NCBI GenBank assembly: GCA_013115135.1
Contig: JABANP010000034.1
Span: forward strand, 124,001-188,000
Direction of reading: 5' to 3'
DNA: 64,000 nucleotides
DNA from: Perkinsus olseni
Taxonomy: Eukaryota; Perkinsozoa; Perkinsida; Perkinsidae
Below the pieces are notes generated by a model, which saw only the letters and a list, made by a program, of their open reading frames with translations, made no database searches and was not told the origin of the DNA. Positions 12,701 to 26,116 of this stretch are shown here, in pieces; the stretch's first letter is position 1; every line of letters begins with the position of its first letter. Made by a program: the position numbers and the translations under genes.

Positions 12701-15700
12701 GGATTCCAATATACCACTCGTCAGCTGCAGCATAGAGGTTCTAACACGACGGGCAAACCTAGCACCACCAACCCCACCAGCATGCTGACTAGACCATGCA
12801 CCCTCTCGGACATCATCCAGCTCAGTACCGATAAGTCTACCATATAGAGGTTTCATGAGGCCATCTAGTACCTTCTCAATAGGCATAGCTTTACCTACTG
12901 CCTCTAAGATAGCATTGGCCTTAGGTCTAGCCGCTTCGGACACTTGCTTAGCCAGCATAGGGTTCTCCTCAGTACCTTGGGTAGATTCAGCTCTACCCTG
13001 CATCGACAACCATCTAGCTTCCTCCATAGCATAGATACCCATGACCTCCTTCAAGAAGGCTTCCACGCCCTCTCCAGCCTCTAGTGTAGCCGAGTCTATT
13101 ATCTTACTAGCAGTGAATACAGCAACAGGAGTCTGATAACCACCACGAGCTAGCCTTGTACGTATAGTTCGGAGCATGAAGGTAATCTGCTTAAGACTGG
13201 TGGCAGCTGCCGCCATGCGAGATAGGGCATCTCTGGCTTTCCTCCTATCCTCCAGCTCTCTCGATAGTAAACCTCCTACCACCACACCAGTGAGCTTATT
13301 AAACTCATTACCGAAAACGTCAGCATCCATGAGGCTGAGTACCTCCAGCATTGCTGACACCATACTCACCCGGACGGTGACGCCTGTGTCTTGCTGACCG
13401 GGCCGGCTGCCTTGATGATGTGGCTGCTTCTCAGTACCAAGCTGCTGCCCTGCCTCATCCTCAGTCTTCTGCTTGGAATATACTAGACGCCTGAGCGTCG
13501 GCAATACTGTGGACTTGAGGTTGCCTATCTTCTCCTGCAAATCATCCCGCTGTGCAAGCCCTTGGACAGCCGCTGACACCCCCTTCAGGAGGGCTTTCTC
13601 CACTTGCTCAGGACTCAGTCCACGTCTACCAATGCCACGATTCTTCAGACCCTTGCGACTGACTCCACCCGGCTTCAGCTGACCACCTAGCCATCGGAAT
13701 AGATTGATGACTCTGGTCCAACTAAGGTCCTTGGCAGCTAGCTTGATGATGCCAGTAGACACATCGACCAAGTTATGGTCGTCAGGGCTGTTTCTGATAT
13801 GATATCTACCCAATGGTAGCAGTAGATGGGCAATGGTGGACTTGCTGAGGTCATCCTCGAGAGCCAGTATCCTAACCAGTGCCCTATGCTGCCTTGACTT
13901 CTGCAGATGGTAGAGATCGTCCAAGGTACCCTGCTCGGCTAGTGGTATCAACTCTACATGGAGCAGCTGAGCCCATGTAGCATTGCCTGAATCATCCTCA
14001 GAAGTGCTACTACGGTCATGAGCCTCATCCCACCCCTGGGCTACAGCGAACGGTGCCATATTAGTACAGTAGGCAGCTATAATCCTGATACCACTATTCA
14101 CTACAACCTCAGCTGGATGGTCCAGTAGCTTCCTCGACCAGGGTATGATAAGACCTCTCACTAGAGCTAACAGAGTAGCATCTTCACTTCTATCATTGCT
14201 GCACTTGCATAGGGCATCCTCAATCAAGCGTCTAACACCGAAATCACATGTAGGCTCCCGTAGCTGCCATAACATATGCCTTAGGATAGGTGCCTGCACC
14301 CACCACCATGTAGATACACCTTCACAGGCTGGGCCTAGAATCAGATTCAGACCATCAACTTGCTTATCGAAGTCAGGCTCCCCACCAAGCCTATTGATAG
14401 CAGTGAGCTGCTGCAGTAGCTCTGAGACCTTCACTGTGGTCTGATCAGTCTTGCCCATACGCTCATATACTATACCAAGTGCGAGGGCTATCTGATGTCT
14501 CGTACCCAGTCCTGCTACTGTCGATAGAGCTCTCGTCAATACACCAGATACTTGACTATTATCTTGGGAAGGAGTCCACATCTTCAGCAGGCCTCCGTTA
14601 ACAAGGGTGTCAAGTATGGATGCAGCGGCCTTAGCTACATCCTGTGGCTTCTTATCCCTACCCTTGAGGGTCTCTAGCTGGGCACACAGTAGCTCCACAA
14701 GTGTTGTTGCTGTAGCCTCCCTCTCACATAGTGGTGCTAGTATAGTGAGGGCCTTGAGGACCTCTGGATTACCCAACTCGCTACTACCAAGGGACAGCAG
14801 TACCTCATCAATATGCTTCTTGATAATACCCTCACCCTCCTTCAGAGCATCTGAATACACCTCCTCTAAGGCCCTTAGCTCCGCCCCTTCATCCTCCTCC
14901 TCATCGTCTCTGTCATCCCCTTGATGCCTACGTAGCCTCCTCCTACGTAATCTAGTAGCCTTCTGATAGCTAACCCCTCTACGTGTTAGCTTATCCTCAG
15001 CTATTTTGAATAGACCAGCTGCCTCAGATCCCCCTCTTAGCAGTAGCGTCACCAGCCTGCACGCGTCATTCAGGCACTTATCAGAGTTGCCTCCGTTCAC
15101 GAATACCATTGGTAGGAAGTTTGGTGCTAGATCGTTGAATAGATGGAATAGTGCACCATCGCTAGCTATCGATAGGAATAGACTGAGGACCAGACTACTC
15201 TCCCCAGCATGGGCCATACCATCCATCCACTCGCTGATGTCATCCTTTAGTGGCAGCAGTATAGTACCATAGTCAGCATCTTTCGGATGCTTCTCTAGTA
15301 AGCCACACAATAGCTGTACTATCAGTTTACGTACAGTATTAGTAAACTCAGCATCATAGTGAGCACCCTTAACATCACTCCAAAGGCTAACCAAGCGTTT
15401 ACCTATCCTCGGTACATGCATACCCAGTCGTGCCCCCATGGCCTTCTGGACGTCCTTCAACGCTTTCAGGTAACCGATACAGCACTTCCTCAGATCACCA
15501 TTGAGAGGAGCCTCCATGGCATCAAGGAATATTGCCAAATCCTCAACCCTGCCTCCAGCTATATAGGTGAGGATCTGCCCCCGTCTAGTGGCCTGTGTTT
15601 GGCCATGCTTATCTATACCACCACCTTTAGCTGACAGCTTACCAAGGAGGATACGGTATATAACCGTTACTACCTGGCAATGACGATGATGGAATGTTGA

Positions 15701-18700
15701 ATTGTAGGCAAGATCATAATCACCTTAGGCCTGTCCTCATCGGCTATCCTATTTACAGTATCATCCTCGTCTACCGATTGGTCACCCCCCTCCCCGAGAG
15801 GTATCTTCAGGAGACCATCACGGAATGTCTTATCATCAGTCAACATGAGGACCTCCTTTTTGTACCTTGTACTCTAATATAACCAACACAGTCGTGCCAC
15901 TACCACTATTACTTCTTCAATGTATCCTTCCACCCTCTACACTGTAATAGGAGTTGTAAGCCAATAGTAGCCATACCAGCTCTGCGCTTATCATGCCCTA
16001 GACTGGAATCCCCAAGTAGATGCTCTACAGCCATCCTTGATAGCTCCCCTTCCATGGCCTCAGGACAGATAAATCTAAGATAACCAAAACAATTGATGGA
16101 AGGAGGGGCACCTGAGCGAACCCTTACGCTCTGTCCTTGGCCACGGATATTAGGCAGTCAAGAAGATCAGATACTTGAGCTACTGATGCTGTTGGCCCCC
16201 CTACGGTAGTATCATATTCATACCGTCCCTTGAGCACATCAAGACAGCTAGTAACGAGCTGAATACGGAGCGAGAGCGCAATAGCGCGACTATTGGGTGT
16301 AGAGAATAACCCTACCCATTCATTCTCCTCGCTCTTCTCCTTCCGCATCTGAGGTGATGCCCCTATCACAGCGGCAATGGCTCTACATAGCTGCTGATGG
16401 CGTGTTGATGGCCCTGCCACTTGAGTCTCCTCCTCAGCAGCTTTAGCCACTACCAGTCTACAGTAGGGAGAGCACACTCTAACTTTATATTATACTCTCC
16501 TCCACCTACGCTCTATCAGCCATAGACTCTTCACTAGCCATCTGCTCATCACCATCGTCATGCACTGGTAGTCGTGCCATGAGAGGCCATACAGACTGTA
16601 TACTCTCCTTCAAAGCTTGCCATACTTCGGAACGTCTAGTCTTGGCAGTAGGACCATTGGGGTCATCTGATACTAGTTTAGACAAGGCAGTGGTGGTAGA
16701 TGGCCATAGAGTTGACAGAGGGACCGAATACTCAGCTACAAGGATCTGAGGCATAGTATCGATGTGATTGCCTTTGGCACTGCCGTATACTAGATACCTT
16801 AGCAGCTATGGATATCTCCACCTTTGTAGCTTGTGTATTGGTTGTTATTGACTCAGCAAGTCTACCTATCCTTATCATACGTTCCCTCTCTGTATCGATA
16901 CCTAGAGGCCCTGTAGCCTCCATCGACAGGGCAGAGGATATAGGTGTAGACTGGGGCCACTTAGCAAGCAGTAGCGATAGAGCAGCCTCTCTCACAGGAC
17001 CTGTGGTAGATGTTTTATGACAAGCTCAATACCCTCCATAAGACCCGCCTAGTACTACCTCTGGTATCAGCACATGCATGTATAAGGTTAGCTATCGCCT
17101 CATCCGAGTCCGGGGTCCATCCCCTATAGTGGAGGGCTTCCAGTACTCCACTACTGCACTCTATAGACCCTGCAGTGGCAGCAACATACTCCTCTACTCG
17201 TGATTGAGGGCATAGCCGGATGCATAAAGCCAATATTGCAGGCTCGTGGTCCGGGGTGGAGGTATGCAGTCGTTTCAATGCCTGATGGTGGAATAGCAGG
17301 ACTTGACACTACTGTATAATGGTATTGTGTAGTACCTTATCAACCGCCTTAGCCACTTTAGCTGGACTAACTGCAGCATCTCCAAGGCCTCCCTTGTCCT
17401 TTATACCAGCTATAAGAGTTAAGTATGCCAAATCATTGGCAGCATTGGAGGGCGTGGCGGCGCATGTATACCCAGCAGCTGTTATGCACACCCTCTGAGT
17501 GGATGACTTGTCCACAGCACCATCATCACCGCAGTCTGGTGGCAGTTGATCGAGGAAAGAACGCCTGACGTTGAGTACATGAGTGACATGGTGTCGACCA
17601 AGCACCCTCCTCTATTACATGGCTACTGCTAGATCGGGTGTTTTATCTGGCGTGAGGTCATTGAAGGTGGAACATAGAGCGTTCCATATTGGGCATGCTA
17701 TCTGGGCCCAGTTATCAGCATCATCATCATCCTCCCCTAGCGAGGGGCTATGCAGGTTATACACGAACTCGAGTGTTGATGGTGCTGCTATGGATAATGT
17801 TACCTAGCCCATCAAATGCCGGTGTAATCTTAAGACAGGAGCCTAGTACCTTCTGGCATAGATCATCAAGACGTCCCTCTTCCCCTAGTGCATCGATGAA
17901 ATAAGGTAGTAGAGCATGACCTTCCGATAAGGGTTTACATAACCTTATAGCATCACCAGCATCATCTACTCCACAGTCCATGACACCACGGACTAGATCG
18001 ATAATGCTAGTAGTCTGTGTATCTACACACACAGATGCATTGGCATGATTCAACAATAATTCCATCAGTAGGTACTTACCTTGCTGCTGCCCAGGGGTGT
18101 TAGGCGTATAAGCCTTACCCACACTGCCGAGCACCTCCAGCAACTGCACCCACTCATCCACTGCCCCTACCGGTGGTAGGTTCTGTAGCAGCAGGTCACC
18201 AAAGTTGGCCAGTAAGACCGGTATACTAGATTGGCATGTTAACAAGAGACGTTTGAATACGTTAACCATGAGGGTATATGATGTAGTATCCTCATCAGGT
18301 ATTGAGGAGGGCGGCAAGTCTTTACCTAACACAAGTCTCTACAGTCTAGTAGGTGCCTATTGTCCCCGTACTACTGTTATTATCCCTCGTCCATTGTAGC
18401 ATGGTCTGCACTATAGGCCTTGCCTTTGTGTGGAAGGTAGTACCAACACCTTTGCACGCTTCAGTTATAACAATAGCAACGCTATCACTCAGCTGCGGCG
18501 TCTTCAGTGATAGATCGAGAACAATCTAGCACCAACAGGCGTATGACCGTAGACTTAGCCGGACATTCCTACTACCCCGAAGGAGCCTGTGGTCTTCTCT
18601 GACGTGGTAGCACTTCGACGTAGGAGATAAGCGAGGCTCTCACTAGCGAACTGTCGTATGTATCTGCATAGGTTGGAATGTAAAGGGGGAGCAATCCATG

Positions 18701-19590
18701 TGCGGGGTCCCTACGATCTCTTATGCGACAGCAACTTCTCATATTGTGCTACAAAGCTGGTGAAGGTGTGGGCATCTGCTAGCAGATACGATGAGAGGTA
18801 TCTGAGACAATGAACCGTCTCCGGCAGCAGTTGCGTGGACTATCCTACTTGAATAGATAACCCATAGACTGGAATATCCATTCCATAGCATCAGGGTCAT
18901 CAAGCCTAGTTTCCAATAACCATACTAATGTACCAAATATGGTATCAACAAAGTAGGGCATGAGCTCCCCTCTAGTATCACGAGCCAGAACCTAATGCAA
19001 CTGTGATGGTGGATGATGATGATGCAGAGATGGATGAACATGTACTACCGGTAGCATACCCAACAAGGGTTCTAGGGCAAGGGACTTCTCCTTCCGCAAA
19101 TGCTTATCGAATATACTGCATATCTTACCCAAGTGATGGAGGATATGTGGCATGGTACGTACCTTAATGACACTGCTATCCGCTATCACTACTCGAAGTA
19201 TGTCCTACCAGAGGCAGCAGTTCCCTCAAAGCCGCATCAAAGTCTGCCGTCTTGTTCTCCAATCGCCATCTACGGCATTCTTGCAGTAGATAGGAGGTAC
19301 GTAGGTTGGTCTCATCAGGTATGGTATTGTCCAGATATTCGTAGTTATTCGTTATCGTAGCGTTAATATTCTTTATACGTTGAGCAAAGCCAGCAAAAAC
19401 GTGGCGGTTCTGCTGTTTACGTGTAGCATCAGCTGCTTTACCATCAACCTACAGCCACTTCATACCTCAATCAACATGATCCGCCCTGTAGTACCTTCCT
19501 TCGTTTAGCCTGTGTCCTCTGCAACTGTAGCTTGGTAGTATCGGACCCTACACTACCTCCTTTACGCCGTTTGCCGGGAGGAAGTGGCAT
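9737..19590 (-). CDS. UTP20: U3 snoRNP component UTP20, HEAT-repeat protein of the small-subunit processome
   Basis: Very large nucleolar protein needed for 18S rRNA processing. The ATG at 19590 gives a basic start (MPLPPGKRRKGG). It is followed by a short intron and FAGFAQRIKNINATI, matching the family N-terminus. A 54-base intron (18992-19045) splits ALEPLLGML from VLARDTRGELMPYFVDTIF, also at the family position. Further family matches are VIYRILLGKLSAKGGG and GRVEDLAIFLDAMEAP near 15540-15690. The long open frame 12074-15538 is continuous HEAT-like helix pairs of the DRIM region. Acidic (DEEAEDEEDVNEEVDD near 10700) and Ala/Glu tracts follow. The last exon is a Lys/Arg tail with NPQETAERRLAKRA, like the human tail, ending at 9737. 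About 10 kb for roughly 3000 residues fits UTP20 (about 2800). RRP12 was considered but is far shorter. Confidence 0.9.
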
Positions 19591-20082
19591 TTAGGGAGAC
19601 TACTACAAGCAAATGAATCCACATCCGTCACGTCTTATCCTGCCCAAGGCTGTAGGAAAATGCCCCCTCCTGAACAGGAGCACAGTCGTCCTTATATGAG
19701 GGCGATGGCAGCGACTGCACTCTATCAACAGCACCACGAGATACTTGACGATTATGTAAGTGCGTAAATCTCTCCGATGGGTGCGCAAGTAAAAACGTTT
19801 GAGTTTGCGCAGAATTTTTTGTCGCAGTTTGCTCTTCCTACGTGCGACCGTATACAAGATTGTTGTTGTAGACTTTAATATTTCTATTACCCTTCCTATC
19901 CTCATCTCCCGTGGTGGAATTAATGCCTGAATGTTGTAATAGTAGTATGATGCCCCCTCTACCACCCCTACCTCCAACTGGGTCTAGTAATATGCTAGGA
20001 TGCTGTGGATGGGTGGATCGACATACATACAAGGCTTTTGCATCTTACAATAGGTAATGATAATACATGCAGTAGTGATACA
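19591..20082. other. Spacer upstream of UTP20
   Basis: This is the divergent region between UTP20 (minus) and the hypothetical plus-strand gene at 20083. A 124-codon open frame on the minus strand (19603-19977) has a basic segment (ARRKSKLRQKILRKLKRF) but no ATG and no supporting splice structure, so it is not called a gene. Confidence 0.4.
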
Positions 20083-21334
20083 ATGGTCGTATCTAGGACC
20101 AAGGAGTGGTATGGATCATATCGTGGGACACTGCCATCAATTACCGAGGAAGGATGTGACAGAGATGGCTCCTGTGGTGAGCTGCCTCAGACTTCTACTA
20201 CCAGGTAATACACACGTGATAGCAACGGTCAAGCAAGCGTGTCATCAGTATCCTGCTCTCAGGAACTCTTCTTCATGTTGTTCTACCTCGTCGTCTGAGA
20301 ATGGCCATCAGCAACAACATCACTTTTTGTTATCACCAGTGACAGTTGCTGAGGTCTCTTGTCGGACGCGAGAATGGAATACTTATGTAGCACACTGCAG
20401 ATCAATACGGAACGGTATAAAGTACTAGGAGTACTGCCGTCGCCGTAGAAGTGGCAGCAGCAGTAGTGGATAATAACACTACTACCAACACTAAGGTCAC
20501 TACCTTCACGAAGACGTCTCCTTGTCTTTTTTGTTGTTGCTCAACCCCCTTTCTGGTGCAGCAACTTTTACCACCAGTCGGGCCGTTCTTAGTCACGCTA
20601 AGACGGTTGCTACTGCTGCTGCTGCTGTTTACGATGAATTGCCGGTGGCATACCATTGCTATTCTGCTACTGGCAATCAAGTTCTGTTGCCCATTTCTTC
20701 TCCTTCCGAAATGGGAGTTCTTGTGCGGTTGCTGCTGCTAATAACCACCGTCACGAATTCTCCTAGGCCCACGCCGTATGCTGTTATGGAATGCCTACTA
20801 CTACTGAATGCACATTACCACTACTGCCACTATTGCCACGACTGTCTAACCTCCTCACTGTTGATGATAATACCATATTCTGCCTCTTGCGTGGTGGCTG
20901 GGTTACTACGGATGTAATGTGTCACCATAATGCCTAGGTTTGAATCTACATTAACATCCCGTTTATGGTTGCTGCTGCTCCTCTCCACACCCAGCATCTC
21001 GTCAGTCTATCTTCGTCCCTCATCAACGGTGAGCCCCCCTCGTGTGAGGGTAAACATACGCGTGTCGGCAATAGTAATATAACGAGGACGCGCCATCGTA
21101 ATACTACCACATCTAGCCTTCTACCAGACAGACCTCATCGTCGTTTGCATCAATCCAAGTGTGGACCCCGACAACAAGTACAGCGTGCTTTTGACCTCTA
21201 CAAGAGGTAAGGTCACACTATTCATCATTATCATCATCAGGATATTGTTGCTACTCCTTAGGTCACGAGAGGCATACATAGATTATAAGATACCTCTACC
21301 CCGGATAGACGAGGAGAAAGTCTACCAATGCTAG
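20083..21334 (+). CDS. Hypothetical plus-strand multi-exon gene
   Basis: Family not recognised. The first exon (ATG at 20083, MVVSRTKEWYGSYRGTLPS) ends at a GTAATA donor near 20205. The last two exons are convincing as a pair: a frame ending RAFDLYKR at 21206 is followed by a GTAAGG donor, a 55-base intron (21207-21261) and, in frame, SREAYIDYKIPLPRIDEEK with a stop at 21332-21334. Between them lie low-complexity Thr/Val/Leu-rich frames (20440-20920) that may be intron or disordered protein. The middle exon structure is unresolved and the whole could be two genes. Confidence 0.4.
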
Positions 21335-22323
21335 TACTATTCCGATAACGGTGGCCGGAGGTTCAAGCCTATCATGGGTGTCGTTGTGTGATGATGATGA
21401 CGATGATGATACCATCTATCCTCGACAAGACAGCCGATTATTCCGAGATCATCATCATCATGTTGGCAGTGTAGATATTCAACACCCAGTAGAGGGGCAG
21501 AGGTAGGTGGGAAGAGTTCGAAGGAGAGGCTCCGTAAGGCAGTGCCCCATGTCAGGTCTGCCGCACCCCAATCCGATTGCAACACGGATGGTGCTGCTCA
21601 TGCCACTACTAGTACTACGCATAAGACTTTTGAAACAGGGCGGTATCAGAAACCAGTGGTCCTCACCGTCAGTGTTACTCTGAAAGGAGTAGTTGAGTTC
21701 ATCTCACGTCGCCGCCGCCGTTGCTGCCGACGAGGTCGCCTCTGCCGTTACCGAAATGATAGCTAATCAGCGATATCTACAAGAATAGTAATATGATCAC
21801 ATGATTGAACACTGCTTGGCATTATCCTTTGGATTTCTATCCTCCTTACCACCCCACACTACGAACATCGTTGCGTCTCTGAAGAGCTCCTCACTAGGCT
21901 ACACCAAGTGCGTAGCTACCTCTCATCACTGCGGCGGGGCGATGCTGCATCCCCTCCGCGTCTAGGTCATTGTTACATTATTATCAACACTTTTGTAGTA
22001 CTTCTACTATTACTACTACTAGAACATGTTCTCTTCATCCTTCATCATATCTCATCATTCCTGGGTTATTCTTACCTATCCTACTGCGACTCCTCCTCCT
22101 GCTGCTACTGCTGTTGTCCATGGTAGTATCCTCCCCTCCTGCTATTGTGATTGCTCTACCATGCTGCTGCTGTGTACAACATTATCATATATCTGCTCGT
22201 GCATTTGAGTTGTAGTTATCAAGGTGTGATCTGACCGCTCGATGAAAACATGCCTTGTCGTGGGTATCTTCCTGTACTCTTCTCAGTTTTTCGTGTCGAC
22301 TGGGCTACAGGCTTGCCGCTGCC
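21335..22323. other. Low-complexity spacer before OST48
   Basis: Dominated by short CTN/TCATCA-like runs that yield Leu/Ser/Cys-rich open frames in several phases (21960-22230) and an Arg-rich frame (21700-21740). None shows codon or domain evidence, so they are read as compositional artefacts. Confidence 0.4.
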
Positions 22324-24521
22324 ATGAGGCCTACTACCAGAATTGCAACACTACTTGTCATTGCTGCTGCATCGTTGGTGTATTCCACCGCCCAAGCCAC
22401 TGATCAGCAGCAGCCCCGCCTTAAAACCTTGGTTATTGTGGATGAGGATCGAGAAGATCAAGATAAGAGGATTTATTCCCAACTTTATGCTGACCTCGAG
22501 AGTGAGTCTATACCAACGGAAGAAGAACACACCAAGAAGAATAGCATAATCATCATCGTGCGTAGATGCTGGTCATGATCTCACTTTTGTCTCCTATAAC
22601 GATAAGACCCTTCGACTACACGACTACGGCCAATGGCTATACGACAACATTATACTCAATGCTAACAAAATCAGTGGTGAGTAACCTCGTGAGTACAACT
22701 GGATCATCATCATCAACAACAGCAGCAGCAGCAGTCCTATTCTTACGATCGGTATGTATAACTGTGTACCTGTTCCTAACCGTATTCAGCCTTCCCTGTT
22801 ACCGAGGACCGTGGTCGTAAATACAAGTCGGTCGATGATGAGAAGGTATACAAGGGTTATCACCGGCGCTGCTCTCATCGTCCAATTATCAGAGAGAAGC
22901 CGCAGGGGCTGGTAAACCGCATAGAGGCATCTCTATGTTCGACTTGGTCGACTTCGTGGACAAGGGCAATAAGAGTATTGTCATCAACGTGGGAAGAGAT
23001 ACCAATGGCAACGGCCTGAGGAAGTACCCAATACTTGCACCCTCAGCAACCGTATGCATTCTCCTTTAGGTTAGTGAACGAGTTCGGATTTGATATCTAC
23101 GAGCAGGACTCTACCATTGTCGACCATTTCCATTTCGAGGGGGATGATCATTCCAATGTAAGGCGACCACTCAAAGCCCTTCATGCTGCTATATCCAACA
23201 TCCATCCACCCATCACCAATGGTTCGTGACTTATCAGGTATGGACTCGGAACTTCAACGCTCCTCGAGTGACCCATTTCAACCCTACTGCTGCCGGAAAG
23301 GATAAGGTCCTCTTTGGCAGGGGCGTTGGCCATTCCATCACACCAACCAACGATCGCGCGTTCTCGGTAATGGCGGGTGATGGAGATCCCTGCGCAATCA
23401 CCTCTACCTCAGGTCATCAAGTCGTCTCGTAGTGCGTACTCAGAGGATGCCAAGGGCCATGTCATGAACAAGGTCGCTGCAGACAACTTGAGTGAGCCTT
23501 TCTACTCCATCGTTCACCAGCAGCATTACCACCTCGAGGGTGACATGCTCACAGCAGTTTTACGCGTTCAGGCGGTTTGAATTTGGTATCAGCTTTACAA
23601 GCCCGTAATGGCGCTCGTGTACTCCTCGTAGGGTCCAAGGATATGTGTGCTGACAAGATGTACTCAATTAGTGCCGACTTCGGTAAGCCAATGTTCATGA
23701 TTGTTTTAGATTCGCCAAGGAGGGCTTTGACAATAGGAACGTGTGCAAGTCTATGTACACCTGGGCATTCAATCAGAGGCGTGAGTCACGAGCAAATACT
23801 CATGCTGTCGTCATCGTCATCACTGTTTCTTCTAGGCGTCATCCGTGCTGTAAGCATGCGGCATCATAAGGTTGGAGAGACCGAGGCCCCGTACATGTAT
23901 ACCGAAGGGGATGATATTAGTAGGGCACCTTGATCAGGGCGAATGATGGTACTGATTACGATCCTCAGCCTTCGAGATTCAGCTTGAGGAGTTAACTATG
24001 AAGGGATGGACTCCGTACACGGCCAACGATGTAGCTTCCTCGCCGCTCAGTATAACAGCAGCAGCACTGTTCCTTGTTAGATTCAACTAGAGTACACCAT
24101 GTTGGACCCACATATTCGTACCTTTTTACTGCCTGTTCCCTCCCAAGAAGGACTGCATAGACTCACCTTCAAGGCCCCTGATGTCTATGGGATATTCAAG
24201 TTCGTCGTAAGTAGTCGGTGACAATAGTGTGCACTCGGGCTCCACTCATGGTATTGGCGCTCATAGTTCAAGTTGTCGAACGTAGTGCATCTTCGGCTTC
24301 AGGTGGACTACAACAGGCTTGGTCTCAATCACCTTCACATCGAGGAAGTAGCACCATTAAGGAACTACAAGCATAACGACTACCCGAGATTCCTCTTCTG
24401 TGCCTACCCCTACTATGCATCAGTAGTACTTCTCGCGCAGTAACTTCGATTGCATATGCTTGCCGCTCAGGTTTTTGTCGCCGCGTTTGGCCTCTTCGTG
24501 ATCGCCTTCTTGATGATGTAA
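22324..24521 (+). CDS. Oligosaccharyltransferase 48-kDa subunit (OST48/WBP1)
   Basis: Type I ER membrane subunit of the complex that moves the dolichol-linked glycan onto Asn of nascent proteins. The ATG at 22324 starts a signal peptide (RIATLLVIAAASLVYSTAQA), followed by RLKTLVIVDE, the family's first strand. A 64-base intron (22502-22565) joins DLE to NAGHDLTFVSYNDKTLRLHD and YGQWLYDNIIL. Later exons follow the family in order: FDLVDFVDKGNKSIVI, LVNEFGFDIYEQDSTIVDHF, LFGRGVGHSI, ALQARNGARVLLVGSKDM, HHKVGETEAP, DVYGIFKFVVDYNRLGLNHL and FLFCAYPYYAS. A final intron of about 50 bases brings in the C-terminal membrane helix VFVAAFGLFVIAFLMM and the stop at 24519-24521. Some middle exons contain frame changes that I could not resolve. 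Very likely the DDOST orthologue. Confidence 0.88.
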
Positions 24522-25664
24522 GGATATCCATATGCATTATAGTTGATGTTCTATGATCCTTCGTGCAGTTACGATAAAGAGACCTCGTCGATCTCGCCAC
24601 CGAGCCGTACCAACTCGCCTGTACGGAAGACAGCGGGAGAGACGAAGAAGACGAAATGATGCAATACGGTGATGGATTAGTTTTCTTAGTAGCGCTGCCT
24701 CCTGTGACGCTGAGTGGGATTGTTCTGTTGTGTTCAAAGTTCGTCACGCGCCATCATCATCGATGATAATGATAACAACAACCAGAAACATTCTGATTCG
24801 TGAACTGATAGAACGGTTCTCAAGGTATGGAACCAACGACAACGTTCTGGGTCTACCGTGATCTCATGGTTACACAGGCATTATGTGGCACATGTATGCT
24901 GACGAGTTAGTCGTCTACCGCATACAATCTGGCTCCCTCGGGTCAATGGACCGTGCCTGTACTCCTTAGGGAGAGAGTTCTTCACCTAATGTCTCACAAC
25001 CCAACCCTTCCATCCTGCGCAGGCACAGCGATACAAGATTAACACGAGCACACGAGAATGGTGTTCTGTAAGTTCTGTTCGTTGAAGCGCATCTCCTGGC
25101 CCCTGCAACCGAAGCTCGTGTCACACGAGTCGTGAGTTCCGTGGCATCGGACATGCCCGATGTCCATGGATGTTTGTAGTCTTCATCATCATGACACCCT
25201 GATGTATACATTCGGTTGATAGCTAGGCAAACCCTCTTCAACCCTGCACATTGAGGCATCGGTCTTTGGTTGCGTCTTGGCAGATGGGTACTCAAGTGGG
25301 TCGAGCGTTCGAGCAAGAGCTGCACCAGGTTACTGGAAGGGGTACATTCTTGCTGAAAGCATTGGCGTCATCTAGGTGGGTGCTCTGACTATCGCTGCTT
25401 TCCCACATCGCCGAGCGAGCTAGGTCCGTGGATTTATTGTAATAGATCTAAGAAGGACTCACTTTCGAATCGGAAGTTTCGATGCTCCCGATCGCCAATA
25501 CAAGCGGCGTCGCGTCACTTGCGGAACGCTACGGTGACGCCGTTCATCCACGTTTGGGTTTGTTGCGGCATGTGATTTGAGTGCAGTTATAACAGTGAGG
25601 GATTGGGGAAATGTGGTATCGTCCTCTTTCTAGCTTATTCATCATCGTTAACTCGGTTACCTCT
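24522..25664. other. Region between OST48 and a putative secreted gene
   Basis: Contains isolated protein-like plus-strand pieces, for example MWHMYADELVVYRIQSGSLG near 24880-24950 preceded by an AG acceptor. They may be exons of an unrecognised gene. No chain from start to stop could be built. Confidence 0.3.
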
Positions 25665-26116
25665 ATGAGGCCGAATCTGTTCGGCGGTCTTCCTGATACT
25701 TGCCCTGGCGTTCCTCGTTGATGGTGGGCCCAGCCTAGCTGGGAAAGTCTACTGCTACATTCCGACGAACCGTAACATTAGAGAAACGGAGTGGAGACTC
25801 TTTCGCCTGTCATTCATGAACTCTACCCACATGACCTATACGTTCACTCTGTTCTCGGCTGGGAAGAACCCTGTTGAAAATCTGATCATCAAGGAGGGTA
25901 TCCCTTATACGTACGACAGCGAGTCTGGTATTATCGACGCTGACACTAAGGGTACGAACTTGGCACACACTCGGCTCTACGACTGTGTTAAAGCCAAGGA
26001 TATGCATCGGATGAAGTATGATAAGAAGAAAGATAGAGTGAAGCTTGGAATGAAACTTCACTTCATTTTCTCTTCGAGACGACGTCGAACTTTCCGACGA
26101 TGTGACTTTTTCTAAC
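25665..26116 (+). CDS. Putative secreted or membrane protein, hypothetical, with a frame break in the signal peptide
   Basis: The ATG at 25665 reads MRPNLFG. One extra base (25686) later, the hydrophobic segment VFLILALAFLVDGG begins in a different frame, together resembling a signal peptide. The frame then runs through KVYCYIPTNRNIRETEWRLF, MTYTFTLFSAGKNPVENLII and YTYDSESGIIDADTKG, and reaches a stop near 26115. Near 26050 another frame (RDDVELSDDVTFSNHYSG) looks like the continuation, so a second intron or indel is likely and the protein may extend past 26200. The beta-strand-rich, Cys-containing character would fit a lumenal domain such as GOLD, but no family motif was identified. Confidence 0.35.

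Noticed and set aside
21970..22230. Leu/Ser/Cys-rich open frames that resemble membrane helices
   Set aside because: All three phases look equally rich because of the CTN/TCN composition; they lie immediately before the OST48 start.
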